From UBA1361 sp041656375 (GTDB lineage: Bacteria; Bacillota_I; Bacilli_A; RFN20; CAG-826): a stretch of DNA of 64,000 nucleotides. Position 1 is the first letter of the stretch. Every line of letters begins with the position of its first letter. Positions 50,721 through 58,781 of the stretch are shown here, piece by piece. The notes under the pieces were generated by a model. That model did no database searches. It was given only the letters and a program-made list of their open reading frames with translations, and was not told the origin of the DNA. The position numbers and the translations under genes were made by a program. The stretch covers positions 124,001 to 188,000 of the forward strand of contig CAYPGR010000001.1 in assembly GCA_964410505.1 (NCBI GenBank). Reading direction: 5' to 3'.

Positions 50721-51885
50721 CTTTAATTTAAATCTTAAAACAGAACTTATTTTTGGTATTAATCGTCATCAAGAAATTGCAGACGTTATCAAGCGCTACG
50801 GTAAGAAGAATGTCCTCATTTTGTATGGCGAACGGTTTGCCGTTCAAAGCGGACTCTTAACGGATGTAACTGACCGCCTTGATGCCCATGATATTCAGTA
50901 TGTCTTATATGGCGGGATTACACCTAATCCGGAAATTCGTTATGTAAGAGAAGCTAAAAAAATAGCGCGAGAATATAACGTTGATCTCATTTTGGCCATT
51001 GGTGGCGGAAGCGTGATTGATGTTGCTAAAAGCTTATCCGTCAATTTTTATTATGAAGGCGATGAACTCGATTTTAGTAAACGGATTAGTGTGCCAACAA
51101 AAGCTTTAGGATTAGGGGTTATCTTAACGCACGCTTCTGCTGGTAGTGAAATGTCCGGGAGTTGTGTCATCAGTGAAGCTGACAATAACTTTAAACAAGG
51201 GTTTCGGAGTGACTTAGTGCGCCCTCTTTTCGCGATTACAAATCCAGAATTAACCTATAGCGTGTCGCCTTACCAAACAGCAGTCGGGATTGTCGATTCT
51301 TTTATGCATTCGCTCGAACGCTATTTTTGTAAAAGTGATGATATTGAACTCGCTGATCGGTTTGCAGAAGCCATCTTTGTAACCTTAAAAGAATGCACCG
51401 AGGTCTTAGTCGGAGATCCGACAAATGAAACCGCCCGTGCGAATTTAATGCTTGCTAGCACCTTTAGTCATAATGATATTACAGGGATTGGGAAGAAAAC
51501 AGGTATGCCAGTACATGCCCTTGAACATGCGTTAAGTGCCCTCTATCCCCATATTGCCCATGGTCATGGTCTAGCGGTTCTTTATCCAGCGTGGCTTCGC
51601 TATTATGGGGCGGCCTTTGAACGGAAGTTAGACCGCTTAGCCCGTGTCGTCTTTAATTCCAATCATCCTGATTCTAAAGTGAATGCGGCAATTGCAATTG
51701 AGGAGTTAACGGAACTTTTCGTGAAACTTGGCTTAACGCTTAACTTACGTCATTTTGGCGTGAAATTAGATGATTTAGAAATCCTCGCGAATATTGTCAC
51801 GGATAATGGCAAAAACGTCCTTTATCACGATCAAAAAAGTCTCACAAAACATGATATAATCAAAATCTATGAAAGTTGTTATTAA
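50713..51885 (+). CDS. iron-containing alcohol dehydrogenase (BdhA/YqhD-like)
   Basis: NAD(P)H-dependent alcohol/aldehyde oxidoreductase, 390 residues from ATG 50713 (AAAGGAG upstream; the earlier in-frame ATG at 50686 is less likely). Cofactor motif AIGGGSVIDVAK (about 92-103). Metal-site segments are DSFMHSLE (about 196-203) and the MPVHALEHALSALYPHIAHGHG stretch (about 262-283), which carries His ligands. It resembles butanol dehydrogenases that reduce aldehydes in fermentation or detoxification. Last gene before the M50-like protein. Confidence 0.88.
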   Translation: MHNFNLNLKTELIFGINRHQEIADVIKRYGKKNVLILYGERFAVQSGLLTDVTDRLDAHDIQYVLYGGITPNPEIRYVREAKKIAREYNVDLILAIGGGSVIDVAKSLSVNFYYEGDELDFSKRISVPTKALGLGVILTHASAGSEMSGSCVISEADNNFKQGFRSDLVRPLFAITNPELTYSVSPYQTAVGIVDSFMHSLERYFCKSDDIELADRFAEAIFVTLKECTEVLVGDPTNETARANLMLASTFSHNDITGIGKKTGMPVHALEHALSALYPHIAHGHGLAVLYPAWLRYYGAAFERKLDRLARVVFNSNHPDSKVNAAIAIEELTELFVKLGLTLNLRHFGVKLDDLEILANIVTDNGKNVLYHDQKSLTKHDIIKIYESCY

Positions 51886-51897
51886 GGAGGAAACACC

Positions 51898-53019
51898 ATG
51901 CGAAAAGAAGATTTTCTAAGCATTCTTGTCTATTTATTAATGCTCATCATTGCCCTTTTTATTGGGTTGCGAATTATTGAACCAGCCCTTGGTCAATTAG
52001 AACTCATTACCGATTTTGAACGTTACGGGTTTGCGACGATTACCATTGTTGCGGGCATCCTCATTAATGTCGTTTTATTTGAACTTGGCCATGTCCTAGG
52101 GGCAATTTTAGGTGGTTATAGCGTCATCAGTGTTAACGTCCTCGGACTGGCGTATTTTAAAACGAGTTCCGGATGGAAGTTTCAAACCCGCCGCTATGAA
52201 GGTTTAACTGGTGAAACGAAGATTATTGCCAAAAAAGAACATACCAAACCACGCCTTTTCCTTTTTGGACCGACCGTGATGGTGATCTTTGAATTCATCA
52301 TTGCGATTTTACTTTTCTTATTCACCGGCTCTAAGGTTGCGATTCACCATCAAGCGTTAATTGTCGCGGGTGTGGGCGCGATGTTACTCGTTTATAACAT
52401 CATGCCTTTCAAATTAGATAACTTCACCGATGGTTACTATATTGTGTTACTAAGCAAAAAAGTAAATGTCGAAGCCTATAACGAACTTATTCGGATTGAG
52501 TCTCTTATTTATAATCATGAAGTTGTCGCAGACATTAAATCGTTTGACGAAGTAACGACTATGACCGCCCGCGTGAGTTTATATAAGCTCTATCAATATC
52601 TCGATCAAAAAGAATGGGCGAAAGCACTGGCCTTAATTGAAAAACTAGAAGCTCATGAAGATAAAGTGGAATTAGAATTTATCGCCCGTATTAAAGCCCA
52701 AAAACTTTATATTTATCTTTTAACCAAAGCTCAAGAAGCATCTGAAAATTATTGGTTCAAAGATTTAAAAGCTGCGGACCGGAAGTTTATTAGTAATGAC
52801 TTAACGATTGAAACCATGCGTGTTTACCTCATTTATAGCGGCCTTGTGACGAAGAGTCAAAGTGAGTGCGCCTATGTGTTAAATCGGGCCCCTAAAGCGC
52901 TTAAAAATCGCATTAATGATTACCGTAAAGTAGAAGAAATAGAACTCTTCACCAAAGCCTATGAGTTAGTCAAAGCGCAAGCTGGGAACGAAGACTTAGT
53001 GATGCCCAACTTAAAGTAA
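51898..53019 (+). CDS. M50 (site-2 protease)-like membrane protein, probably inactive
   Basis: 373 residues. Membrane segments lie at about 8-28, 45-70, 122-143 and 152-170, followed by a roughly 195-residue cytosolic helical tail that looks TPR-like. Segment 45-70 ends in FELGHVLGAILGGY: the zinc motif HExxH has Phe61 instead of the first His. NIMPFKLDNFTDGYY (167-181) matches the second M50 motif N-x-x-P...D-G, and FGPTV (123-127) is also family-like. I infer an M50 fold without normal zinc binding. AAGGAGG precedes the ATG; a terminator follows the stop. Confidence 0.65.
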   Translation: MRKEDFLSILVYLLMLIIALFIGLRIIEPALGQLELITDFERYGFATITIVAGILINVVLFELGHVLGAILGGYSVISVNVLGLAYFKTSSGWKFQTRRYEGLTGETKIIAKKEHTKPRLFLFGPTVMVIFEFIIAILLFLFTGSKVAIHHQALIVAGVGAMLLVYNIMPFKLDNFTDGYYIVLLSKKVNVEAYNELIRIESLIYNHEVVADIKSFDEVTTMTARVSLYKLYQYLDQKEWAKALALIEKLEAHEDKVELEFIARIKAQKLYIYLLTKAQEASENYWFKDLKAADRKFISNDLTIETMRVYLIYSGLVTKSQSECAYVLNRAPKALKNRINDYRKVEEIELFTKAYELVKAQAGNEDLVMPNLK

Positions 53020-53028
53020 TTACTCAAT

Positions 53029-53064
53029 AAAAAAACACCAGGTTCAGAACTGGTGTTTTTTATT
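53029..53064. terminator. bidirectional terminator between the M50-like gene and mscL
   Basis: ACACCAG (53035-53041) pairs with CTGGTGT (53050-53056). It has A's on the left and T's on the right, so it works for both converging genes. Confidence 0.88.
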
Positions 53065-53073
53065 TTGGCTCAT

Positions 53074-53538
53074 TTACTTTTTATTATTCAAGGCTTTGAC
53101 AATTTCACGAAGTAATAAGACTTCTTCGCTTGGTTCGGGTGCTGGCGCTGGTTTTTCTTCAACTGCGACGGCGACTTGCTTACGGGCTTTTAAGGCTTCG
53201 GCTTTTTTGTTTAAGCGGGTAACGATCCGAATGATCACGAAAAGCACAAAGGCGATAATTAAAAAGTTAAGCACGGCTTGCAAGAATAATCCCCAACGGA
53301 TGGCGATTTCTTTGGTGAGAACCGTAATACCATCAATATCTAATACTTCAGGACGAATGACCCATTTTAAGAGGCTTACTTCATTGCCAAGTAATAATGA
53401 GATTGGTGGCATGATGATGTCATTGACTAGACTGCCAATAATGGCACCAAAAGCGGCCCCAATGATAATACCGACGGCAAGATTTAATACGTTTCCTCGG
53501 GAGATAAATGCCTTGAATTCTCCAAAAAACTTTTTCAT
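53074..53538 (-). CDS. mscL: large-conductance mechanosensitive channel
   Basis: Tension-gated channel that releases solutes on osmotic downshock. From ATG 53538 (AAGGAAG upstream) it has 154 residues. The typical N-terminus MKKFFGEFKAFISRGNVLNL is followed by the first helix VGIIIGAAFGAIIGSLVND. The second helix (FLIIAFVLFVIIRIVTRL) and a charged C-terminal helix (LLLREIVKALNN) complete it. An upstream extension of 23 codons in the same frame is not family-like and is rejected. Confidence 0.95.
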   Translation of the reverse strand: MKKFFGEFKAFISRGNVLNLAVGIIIGAAFGAIIGSLVNDIIMPPISLLLGNEVSLLKWVIRPEVLDIDGITVLTKEIAIRWGLFLQAVLNFLIIAFVLFVIIRIVTRLNKKAEALKARKQVAVAVEEKPAPAPEPSEEVLLLREIVKALNNKK

Positions 53539-53560
53539 GTGATACTTCCTTTCTTTATTA

Positions 53561-53569
53561 ATTTTAGCA
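53561..53569 (-). promoter_or_regulatory. extended -10 promoter of mscL
   Basis: On the minus strand TGC followed by TAAAAT (53561-53566), about 23 bases before the mscL ATG. Weak -35. Confidence 0.5.
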
Positions 53570-53605
53570 CAAACGAAAGGATGGACATAGGGAAGTTCCA
53601 CCACC

Positions 53606-53628
53606 ATTGACGGTCAATCGTGTATAAT
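53606..53628 (+). promoter_or_regulatory. degV promoter with a perfect palindrome in the spacer
   Basis: TATAAT (53623-53628) precedes degV. Directly upstream lies the exact 13-base palindrome ATTGAC-G-GTCAAT (53606-53618), placed where a repressor would block the promoter. No normal -35 hexamer at 17 bases. Confidence 0.5.
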
Positions 53629-53696
53629 GTTTTAGAATACTTTTATTCAAAAATGTAATTTAGAGCGGACACTTTAGTCCCAATAAAGGAGAAACA

Positions 53697-54551
53697 ATGA
53701 CAAAATTTAAAATAGTGGTTGACTCAACCGTTGACCTAAGTGATGAACTACTAAAAATAGTTGATCCCTATGTTGTCCCCCTTAATGTCCAATTAGGTGA
53801 AATGACTTTTAAAGATTATTATGAAATTAATGCGGATAGCCTTTATGTGAAAATGAAGGAACTAAAAGCAGTTCCCAAGACAAGTGCAGCAGCACCAGGT
53901 GTCATCCTGGAAATTTTTGAAACATTAAGAGACGAAGGACATACAGAACTTTTATTTTTAGGAATTGGATCGGCCTTTAGTGCGACCCTTCAAGCGGCAA
54001 GACTCGCGGCCGAAGACTTAAAAGGCGTGCGTGTCCGTCTCATTGATTCCCATACTTTGTCCTCCGGCAGTGGACTTCTTGTGATGCGCGCCCATGACTT
54101 ACGAGAAGAAGGAAAGTCACTTGATGAAGTGGCGGATTACTTAGAACAAATCAGTGTGAAATCTCAAGCTCAATTTATCGTTGATAATTTAGATATGCTG
54201 GCGGCCGGTGGTCGCGTCACCGGGATGAAATTATTCTTCGGTCGGATCTTAAAAGCACACCCCTTCTTGCGGGTCCTTGATGACAAATTAGTGGTTGTGG
54301 ACACCCCCAAAGGAAAAAGTGAACGTGCCCTTGATCGGATGTTAGAAGAGGTGTATCAAGATATTAAAAATGGACTTGAATCACCACGGGTCTTTATCAC
54401 CCATTCGCACGGGGGTGACCGAATCGACTATATCAAGTCAAAACTAGTTCAAATCATGGATGAAAAAGATATTTATGTGACGCCAGCTGGTGCGGTTATC
54501 TCAAGTCATTGTGGCGAAGGAACGATTGGCGTTCTCTACATTAAGAAATAA
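53697..54551 (+). CDS. DegV family fatty-acid-binding protein
   Basis: 284 residues of the DegV/FakB family, which binds fatty acids and, as FakB, presents them to the kinase FakA for phosphorylation. Motifs are IVVDSTVDLSDELL (6-19), KTSAAAPG (about 61-68), SAFSATLQAARLAA (about 91-104) and HTLSSGSGLL. The N-terminal STxD/S region and the C-terminal GPG-like GEGTIG are in place. No fakA gene is adjacent. The ATG at 53697 has AAAGGAG. Monocistronic, with a terminator shared with zur. Confidence 0.9.
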   Translation: MTKFKIVVDSTVDLSDELLKIVDPYVVPLNVQLGEMTFKDYYEINADSLYVKMKELKAVPKTSAAAPGVILEIFETLRDEGHTELLFLGIGSAFSATLQAARLAAEDLKGVRVRLIDSHTLSSGSGLLVMRAHDLREEGKSLDEVADYLEQISVKSQAQFIVDNLDMLAAGGRVTGMKLFFGRILKAHPFLRVLDDKLVVVDTPKGKSERALDRMLEEVYQDIKNGLESPRVFITHSHGGDRIDYIKSKLVQIMDEKDIYVTPAGAVISSHCGEGTIGVLYIKK

Positions 54552-54564
54552 ATTTACGACTTAT

Positions 54565-54590
54565 AAAAAAGCCTCATAATGAGGCTTTTT
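54565..54590. terminator. bidirectional terminator between degV and zur
   Basis: GCCTC (54571-54575) and GAGGC (54581-54585) with A's on the left and T's on the right. The zur stop codon (54574-54576) is inside the hairpin, so on the minus strand the terminator overlaps the end of the coding region. Confidence 0.88.
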
Positions 54591-54963
54591 CATTTTGTTT
54601 TTTAAAACAATTTTGACATAGTCCATAAATCGTGAGATCGTGATCAGTGACATGGAATTTATGTTCTTTGACGCTGCGTTTAAGCAGTCGATCAATTCCA
54701 CATTCAATCGGGAAACGGGCTAAGCAAGTCGTGCAGATCATATAATGATGATGATCACCATCTTTTAAATAATAATAGGTTGTTTTATTAATGGTGCTTT
54801 TACCTAATACTGCCTTTTTTTCAAAGTATTCAAGGGCGCGATAGATGGTTGATAAATCAATCGCTTCCGCACTAAGAATGCGGTTTATGTCTTCCGCACA
54901 AAGTAATGAATGGTCTTCGGAAAAGGCATTGAGCACGAGCTGCCGTAAGTGAGTTAAGCGCAT
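54574..54963 (-). CDS. zur: Fur-family regulator, zinc uptake regulator Zur
   Basis: Metal-sensing repressor, 129 residues. A winged-helix domain (1-75) is followed by a metal and dimer domain with HHHYMICTTC (about 70-79) and GLCQNC (about 114-119) holding the structural zinc Cys pairs. Its gene closes the znuA-znuC-znuB operon, starting 1 base after the znuB stop. A 7-1-7 palindrome stands at the operon promoter. Together these point to Zur rather than Fur or PerR. The stop is TGA. It is slightly shorter than Bacillus Zur. Confidence 0.85.
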   Translation of the reverse strand: MRLTHLRQLVLNAFSEDHSLLCAEDINRILSAEAIDLSTIYRALEYFEKKAVLGKSTINKTTYYYLKDGDHHHYMICTTCLARFPIECGIDRLLKRSVKEHKFHVTDHDLTIYGLCQNCFKKQNEKASL

Positions 54964-54964
54964 C

Positions 54965-55783
54965 TTATAACCTCCGTTTTTTTAAGAAGATGAGATTGAC
55001 TAAGTAGGTTAGTACAAGAAACCCGCTAAAGATCATAATAATGCTAGGTCCAGTGGGCAGGGCAAGGTGATAGGAGAGGGTTAAACCAATAAAGGTACTG
55101 AAAAGGGCAAATCCAACCCCGAGATAGAGGGCGGTGTTAAAACTTTTAGTAATCTGACGGGCAATAAGCGTGGGGAATAGAATAAAAGCACTAATTAGAA
55201 GAGCACCAATCGAGCGGACCCCGATGACGACAAAAACCGCCGTCAGTGCGGAGAGAATATACTTTAGAAAACCAGTATTGATTTTACTAAATTTTGCGAA
55301 TGTTGGATCAAAAGTTGTAATCAGTAATTTACGATAGAAAACGAGAATGAAGACGGTGACCACTAATGCAAGCGCTGAAGCAATCAGTAGTTCAGGAACG
55401 GTCACCGTTAATAAACTGCCAACCAATAACGATTCAACTGAACGATTAAAGCCGGCGCTTTGACTAATGATGATCAGACCTAAAGCGAGTGAGAAAACAC
55501 TCACGACCCCAATGGCAGCATCACTATCCATATCAACTTTTTCGGTAAGGAATGTAATTAATAGGGCAGCAACAACGGCGAATGGAATCGCAATATAAAG
55601 TGGTTCATTTGAAAAGAGTAGTCCAATCACAACCCCCGTAAAGGCGATATGCGCCATCCCATCAGCAATCAGTGACTGTTTAGATAAGACAAGAAATGGA
55701 CTGAGTAACGCTGCGGCCAAGGCAATAAGCAAAGCGAGAATTAAAGCATAGAGCATGAAAGTGTATTGTAAGAAACTAAACAT
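54965..55783 (-). CDS. znuB: zinc ABC transporter permease ZnuB
   Basis: Membrane subunit of the high-affinity zinc importer, 272 residues from ATG 55783, with about eight helices of the ABC-3 family. Family segments are LVLSKQSLIADGMAHIAFTG (about 34-53) and the IRSIGALLISAFILFPT stretch. The start overlaps the end of znuC by 8 bases; a longer reading frame upstream is not family-like. Same operon as znuA, znuC and zur. Confidence 0.88.
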   Translation of the reverse strand: MFSFLQYTFMLYALILALLIALAAALLSPFLVLSKQSLIADGMAHIAFTGVVIGLLFSNEPLYIAIPFAVVAALLITFLTEKVDMDSDAAIGVVSVFSLALGLIIISQSAGFNRSVESLLVGSLLTVTVPELLIASALALVVTVFILVFYRKLLITTFDPTFAKFSKINTGFLKYILSALTAVFVVIGVRSIGALLISAFILFPTLIARQITKSFNTALYLGVGFALFSTFIGLTLSYHLALPTGPSIIMIFSGFLVLTYLVNLIFLKKRRL

Positions 55784-56486
55784 GGTGTTCACGATGCTCC
55801 TTTTCTCGGTATTCTGGATATTTACCAAAAAACCTTATCTCTTGATCAATATAGGCGATATGCGCACAATCACATAAGGTGTCGTGAAGATCATGAGTCA
55901 CAAAAATGATTGTTTTTCCTTGGTGGTGAAGTTCCATAATGATGTCATTAAAGTAACTTCGGAAGGATGGATCAAGCGCGCTTGTAGGTTCATCAAGAAT
56001 AATGGTATCGGGTTCGCTGATTAAGGCGCGAATTAAATAGATGCGTTGTTGTTGACCGCCGGAAAGTTGGGCCATTGGTTTTTTACGAAGATGGCCGATT
56101 TGCATTTTACTCAGCCACGATGCAATCAACTCGCCGTCTTGTTTTGACATGATTAAGTTTTGTTTTGGAAAACCACTATAAATGACTTCTTCGACGGTAA
56201 TCGGGAAAGAGGGGTTTTGATTTAACTTTTGCGGTAGGTAACCAAGGTGTTTTGAACTGATACTAATTTCGCCTGAAGTCGGTTCAAGCAAATTGGTTAG
56301 TAAACGAATAAAGGTCGTTTTACCAGATCCGTTCGGTCCAATTATATAAAGTAACATCCCTTTTTTGATATCGAGGTTGATATGTTTAAGGGCCATGACG
56401 TCACCGAAGTTAACGCTGACATCGGTTAGTTTAATGACTGAAGGCACGGCTAAGATTGGTGACATTTTGTTCGAAGAGTTCAGCAT
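55776..56486 (-). CDS. znuC: zinc ABC transporter ATP-binding protein ZnuC
   Basis: ATPase of the zinc importer, about 236 residues from ATG 56486. AAGGAG lies 10 bases before this ATG. An ATG at 56465 would begin closer to the conserved VIKLTDVSVNFG segment but has no ribosome binding site, so the start is uncertain. Walker A is IGPNGSGKTTFIR, signature QLSGGQQQR, Walker B TIILDEPTSALD and switch VTHD. It overlaps the end of znuA by 56 bases with this start. The C-terminus is HHV, just before znuB. Confidence 0.88.
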   Translation of the reverse strand: MLNSSNKMSPILAVPSVIKLTDVSVNFGDVMALKHINLDIKKGMLLYIIGPNGSGKTTFIRLLTNLLEPTSGEISISSKHLGYLPQKLNQNPSFPITVEEVIYSGFPKQNLIMSKQDGELIASWLSKMQIGHLRKKPMAQLSGGQQQRIYLIRALISEPDTIILDEPTSALDPSFRSYFNDIIMELHHQGKTIIFVTHDLHDTLCDCAHIAYIDQEIRFFGKYPEYREKEHREHHV

Positions 56487-57339
56487 ACGTGATCTGCTCC
56501 TTTGCTTGTTTTGCGGTAATATTGTGATAACCATGTAGTTCTAAAATTTCTAGTGCATGATTTTGTTTTGCTAATTCTATTTTAATAAGTTCGGCCATTC
56601 TTGGCTCGACAAGTTCTTCAACAAAAAGATAATGAATGTCATTTGTTCGTAGCGCTTCAATAAAGGCCACAACATTGGGTGAAAGAAAATCAACATCTGG
56701 TTTATAGCTATCAGACAATGACACAATATGAAGACCAAATTCTTCGGCAAAATCGCTTAGTGCATTGTGACCCGCAAAATAAATGGTAGGTTCACTGATG
56801 TCTGAAAGTAGGGTAGTTAAGCGATCAATTTGGGTGTTTATTTCGGTCGTATATTCATCATGATTTTGCGTGAATAAGTCGCTTTTTGCAGGGTTAAGTT
56901 CGGTGATTACTGGTAAAAGTGCATCAAAAATTTCAAGGTAATAGACGGGATTTGTGAAAAAGTGAATATCGCCATGATCTTCTTCATGATCGTGTTCATC
57001 TTCGCTATGTTCTTCCGCGTGTTCGTGGGAAATATAATGTGCTTCAAGTTCAAAACTTGTTTCAATCTCGACAAGATCTTTGACCCATGTATCGAGTTCA
57101 AGGCTCGTATAAACGAACAACTTTGCGTCATGGATATTTTTAATATCACGGGGACTGGGTTCAAAGTCATGTAGTTCGCTACCCCATGGGACAATGTTTT
57201 TGATGATAAATTCATCACCACTTATATTTTTAACTGCGTCATAACTGACAAACGAGGTAACGACAATGTCGGGCGTTTGTCCGAGGGTGCATCCGGTTAA
57301 GGCTAAGAGGGGGGCTAGTAGTAGATATTTAGATTTCAT
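56431..57339 (-). CDS. znuA: zinc-binding lipoprotein ZnuA
   Basis: Substrate-binding protein of the zinc importer, 302 residues, anchored by a lipoprotein signal (LTGC, Cys17). A His-, Glu- and Asp-rich loop of about 25 residues (101-126) follows, as in ZnuA-type zinc proteins rather than manganese ones. The metal-site regions ELHDFEPSPRD (55-65), the HFFTNP segment and FAGHNALSDFAEEFG are recognisable. First gene of the operon, with AGGAG before the ATG and a Zur-type palindrome over the start point. Confidence 0.92.
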   Translation of the reverse strand: MKSKYLLLAPLLALTGCTLGQTPDIVVTSFVSYDAVKNISGDEFIIKNIVPWGSELHDFEPSPRDIKNIHDAKLFVYTSLELDTWVKDLVEIETSFELEAHYISHEHAEEHSEDEHDHEEDHGDIHFFTNPVYYLEIFDALLPVITELNPAKSDLFTQNHDEYTTEINTQIDRLTTLLSDISEPTIYFAGHNALSDFAEEFGLHIVSLSDSYKPDVDFLSPNVVAFIEALRTNDIHYLFVEELVEPRMAELIKIELAKQNHALEILELHGYHNITAKQAKEQITYAELFEQNVTNLSRAFSH

Positions 57340-57354
57340 AAAACTCCTAAATTT

Positions 57355-57369
57355 TGCGAATGATTCGCA
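57355..57369. promoter_or_regulatory. Zur operator upstream of znuA
   Basis: Perfect 7-1-7 palindrome TGCGAAT-G-ATTCGCA covering the expected transcription start of znuA. The form matches Fur-family boxes (Bacillus Zur: TCGTAAT-N-ATTACGA), with a different arm sequence. Confidence 0.82.
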
Positions 57370-57372
57370 TTA

Positions 57373-57401
57373 AGAATAGCCGATAGTCAAAAGCATTACA
57401 A
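57373..57401 (-). promoter_or_regulatory. promoter of znuA-znuC-znuB-zur
   Basis: TTGTAA (57396-57401, minus strand), 17 bases, TATTCT (57373-57378). The Zur palindrome starts 3 bases after the -10. Confidence 0.6.
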
Positions 57402-57413
57402 GTGATATAACTT

Positions 57414-57434
57414 AAAAAGCACCGCCCCTAAGGA
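57414..57434 (-). terminator. intrinsic terminator of tldD-tldE
   Basis: AAAAGCAC pairs with GTGCTTTT across a 14-base loop region, followed by T's on the minus strand, about 28 bases after the tldE stop. Confidence 0.75.
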
Positions 57435-57461
57435 CAGTGCTTTTGAATAATAGAGAAGTAA

Positions 57462-58781
57462 CTAACCAGCGACTTTTAAGTTTTTGACAAGAATACTTGA
57501 AGTCGTGTAGCTACTCAGTTGTAATTCATTTTCATTCGCTACGGCTTGGACATCTTTGAATAGTTTAATGAGGTTACCAGCGACCGTAATGAGATTAACG
57601 GGTTCGGCAACAACGCCATTCCGAATCATAAAGCCACTTGCTTGCAAGGAGAAGTCCCCACTCGTTGGATTAAGACCACTATGGAGTCCCATGAGCTCGG
57701 TGATTAAGAGTCCTTCTTTTACATCTTTGATCATCGTCGCAAAATCTTGTTTGCCTGGTTTAAGTAAAATATTGCTAATACCGACCCCGATTTTTCCGCC
57801 TGTATTACGACCGTGACCGGTAGGTTCAACCCCCATTTTGGTTGCGGTACTTAAGTTATGGAGGAAGGTTTGTAAAATACCATTTTTAATAATTGGTTTA
57901 TTTGTTTTGGCTACGCCTTCATCATCGAAATAACGATAGAAGAGGTTGTTCGCTAACGGGGCATCAAGCACTGTGACTTTACTACTTGCCACGCGATCAT
58001 TAATTTTGTCAGCAAATAATGAAGTTTTCTTTTCCACGCGGTCGGCACTAGCGCTACTTAAGTAGGCACTTAAGACGTTTGCCGTCATTTGCGGATTAAA
58101 GACGACGGGGTATGCTTTTGTTGCACATGGTTTACCGCCAAGTTTGCGGATAACACCTTGCGATAATTCTTTAACAAAATGATCAACATCAAATTTATTG
58201 AAATCATTATCTAAAAAGATCTTGTATTCCGTTTTGACATCATCGCCATCTTTGGCGACGACGCTGGCGTAGTAATAGAAGTAGTTTTGTTTGGTCGCTA
58301 ATTTAAGTCCAAAGGAGTTATAAAAACGGGAATCGTTTTCAACTTCACTATAGGACGCGCTTTCAACATCACTTATGAGCGGATGCGATGCTTTCAACGC
58401 TTTTTCAATGACGAAAAGCTTGTCGAGTTTTTCTTTTTCACTGATGGTTTCGAGTTCTTTGTTATAGAAAGATTTCTTTTTATAACGCTTACTACCTTCA
58501 AAGATGATGCTTAAGTCTTCAGTTTCACTGACACTTGCGCTGGCTTTAATCTGGGCAATTAAATATTGGGCAGTTGTTTTGTCATCTTTTTCACTCATTG
58601 CAAAACCCATTTTGCCATGATAGATACCACGGGCTAAGATATTGACGGTAGTCGACATTGTGTAATTTTCAACACTGGCGTCATAAACACCCATCTCGGT
58701 CGCCGTCGAACGATGAATGACAACTTCAGCTGCTTCGAGTCCCTTTTCTTTTGCAAGGGCAAAAAAGTTATTTATATTCAT
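57462..58781 (-). CDS. tldE: TldE/PmbA, regulatory partner of the TldD protease
   Basis: Half of the TldD/TldE heterodimeric protease, 439 residues. It lacks the HExxxH zinc motif, as expected for the E subunit. Family-like segments are GVYDASVENYTMSTTVNILARG (near 32-53), PTGHGRNTGGKIGVGISN (about 318-335) and LMGLHSGLNPTSGDFSLQASG (about 361-381). In E. coli the pair processes peptides such as microcin B17 and the CcdA antitoxin. Joined to tldD by an ATGA overlap, with GGAGGAG for its start. No obvious peptide substrate gene is adjacent. Confidence 0.92.
   Translation of the reverse strand: MNINNFFALAKEKGLEAAEVVIHRSTATEMGVYDASVENYTMSTTVNILARGIYHGKMGFAMSEKDDKTTAQYLIAQIKASASVSETEDLSIIFEGSKRYKKKSFYNKELETISEKEKLDKLFVIEKALKASHPLISDVESASYSEVENDSRFYNSFGLKLATKQNYFYYYASVVAKDGDDVKTEYKIFLDNDFNKFDVDHFVKELSQGVIRKLGGKPCATKAYPVVFNPQMTANVLSAYLSSASADRVEKKTSLFADKINDRVASSKVTVLDAPLANNLFYRYFDDEGVAKTNKPIIKNGILQTFLHNLSTATKMGVEPTGHGRNTGGKIGVGISNILLKPGKQDFATMIKDVKEGLLITELMGLHSGLNPTSGDFSLQASGFMIRNGVVAEPVNLITVAGNLIKLFKDVQAVANENELQLSSYTTSSILVKNLKVAG

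Noticed and set aside
53096..53542. 148-codon plus-strand open frame opposite mscL
   Set aside because: Complement of mscL, with basic low-complexity sequence and no ribosome binding site.
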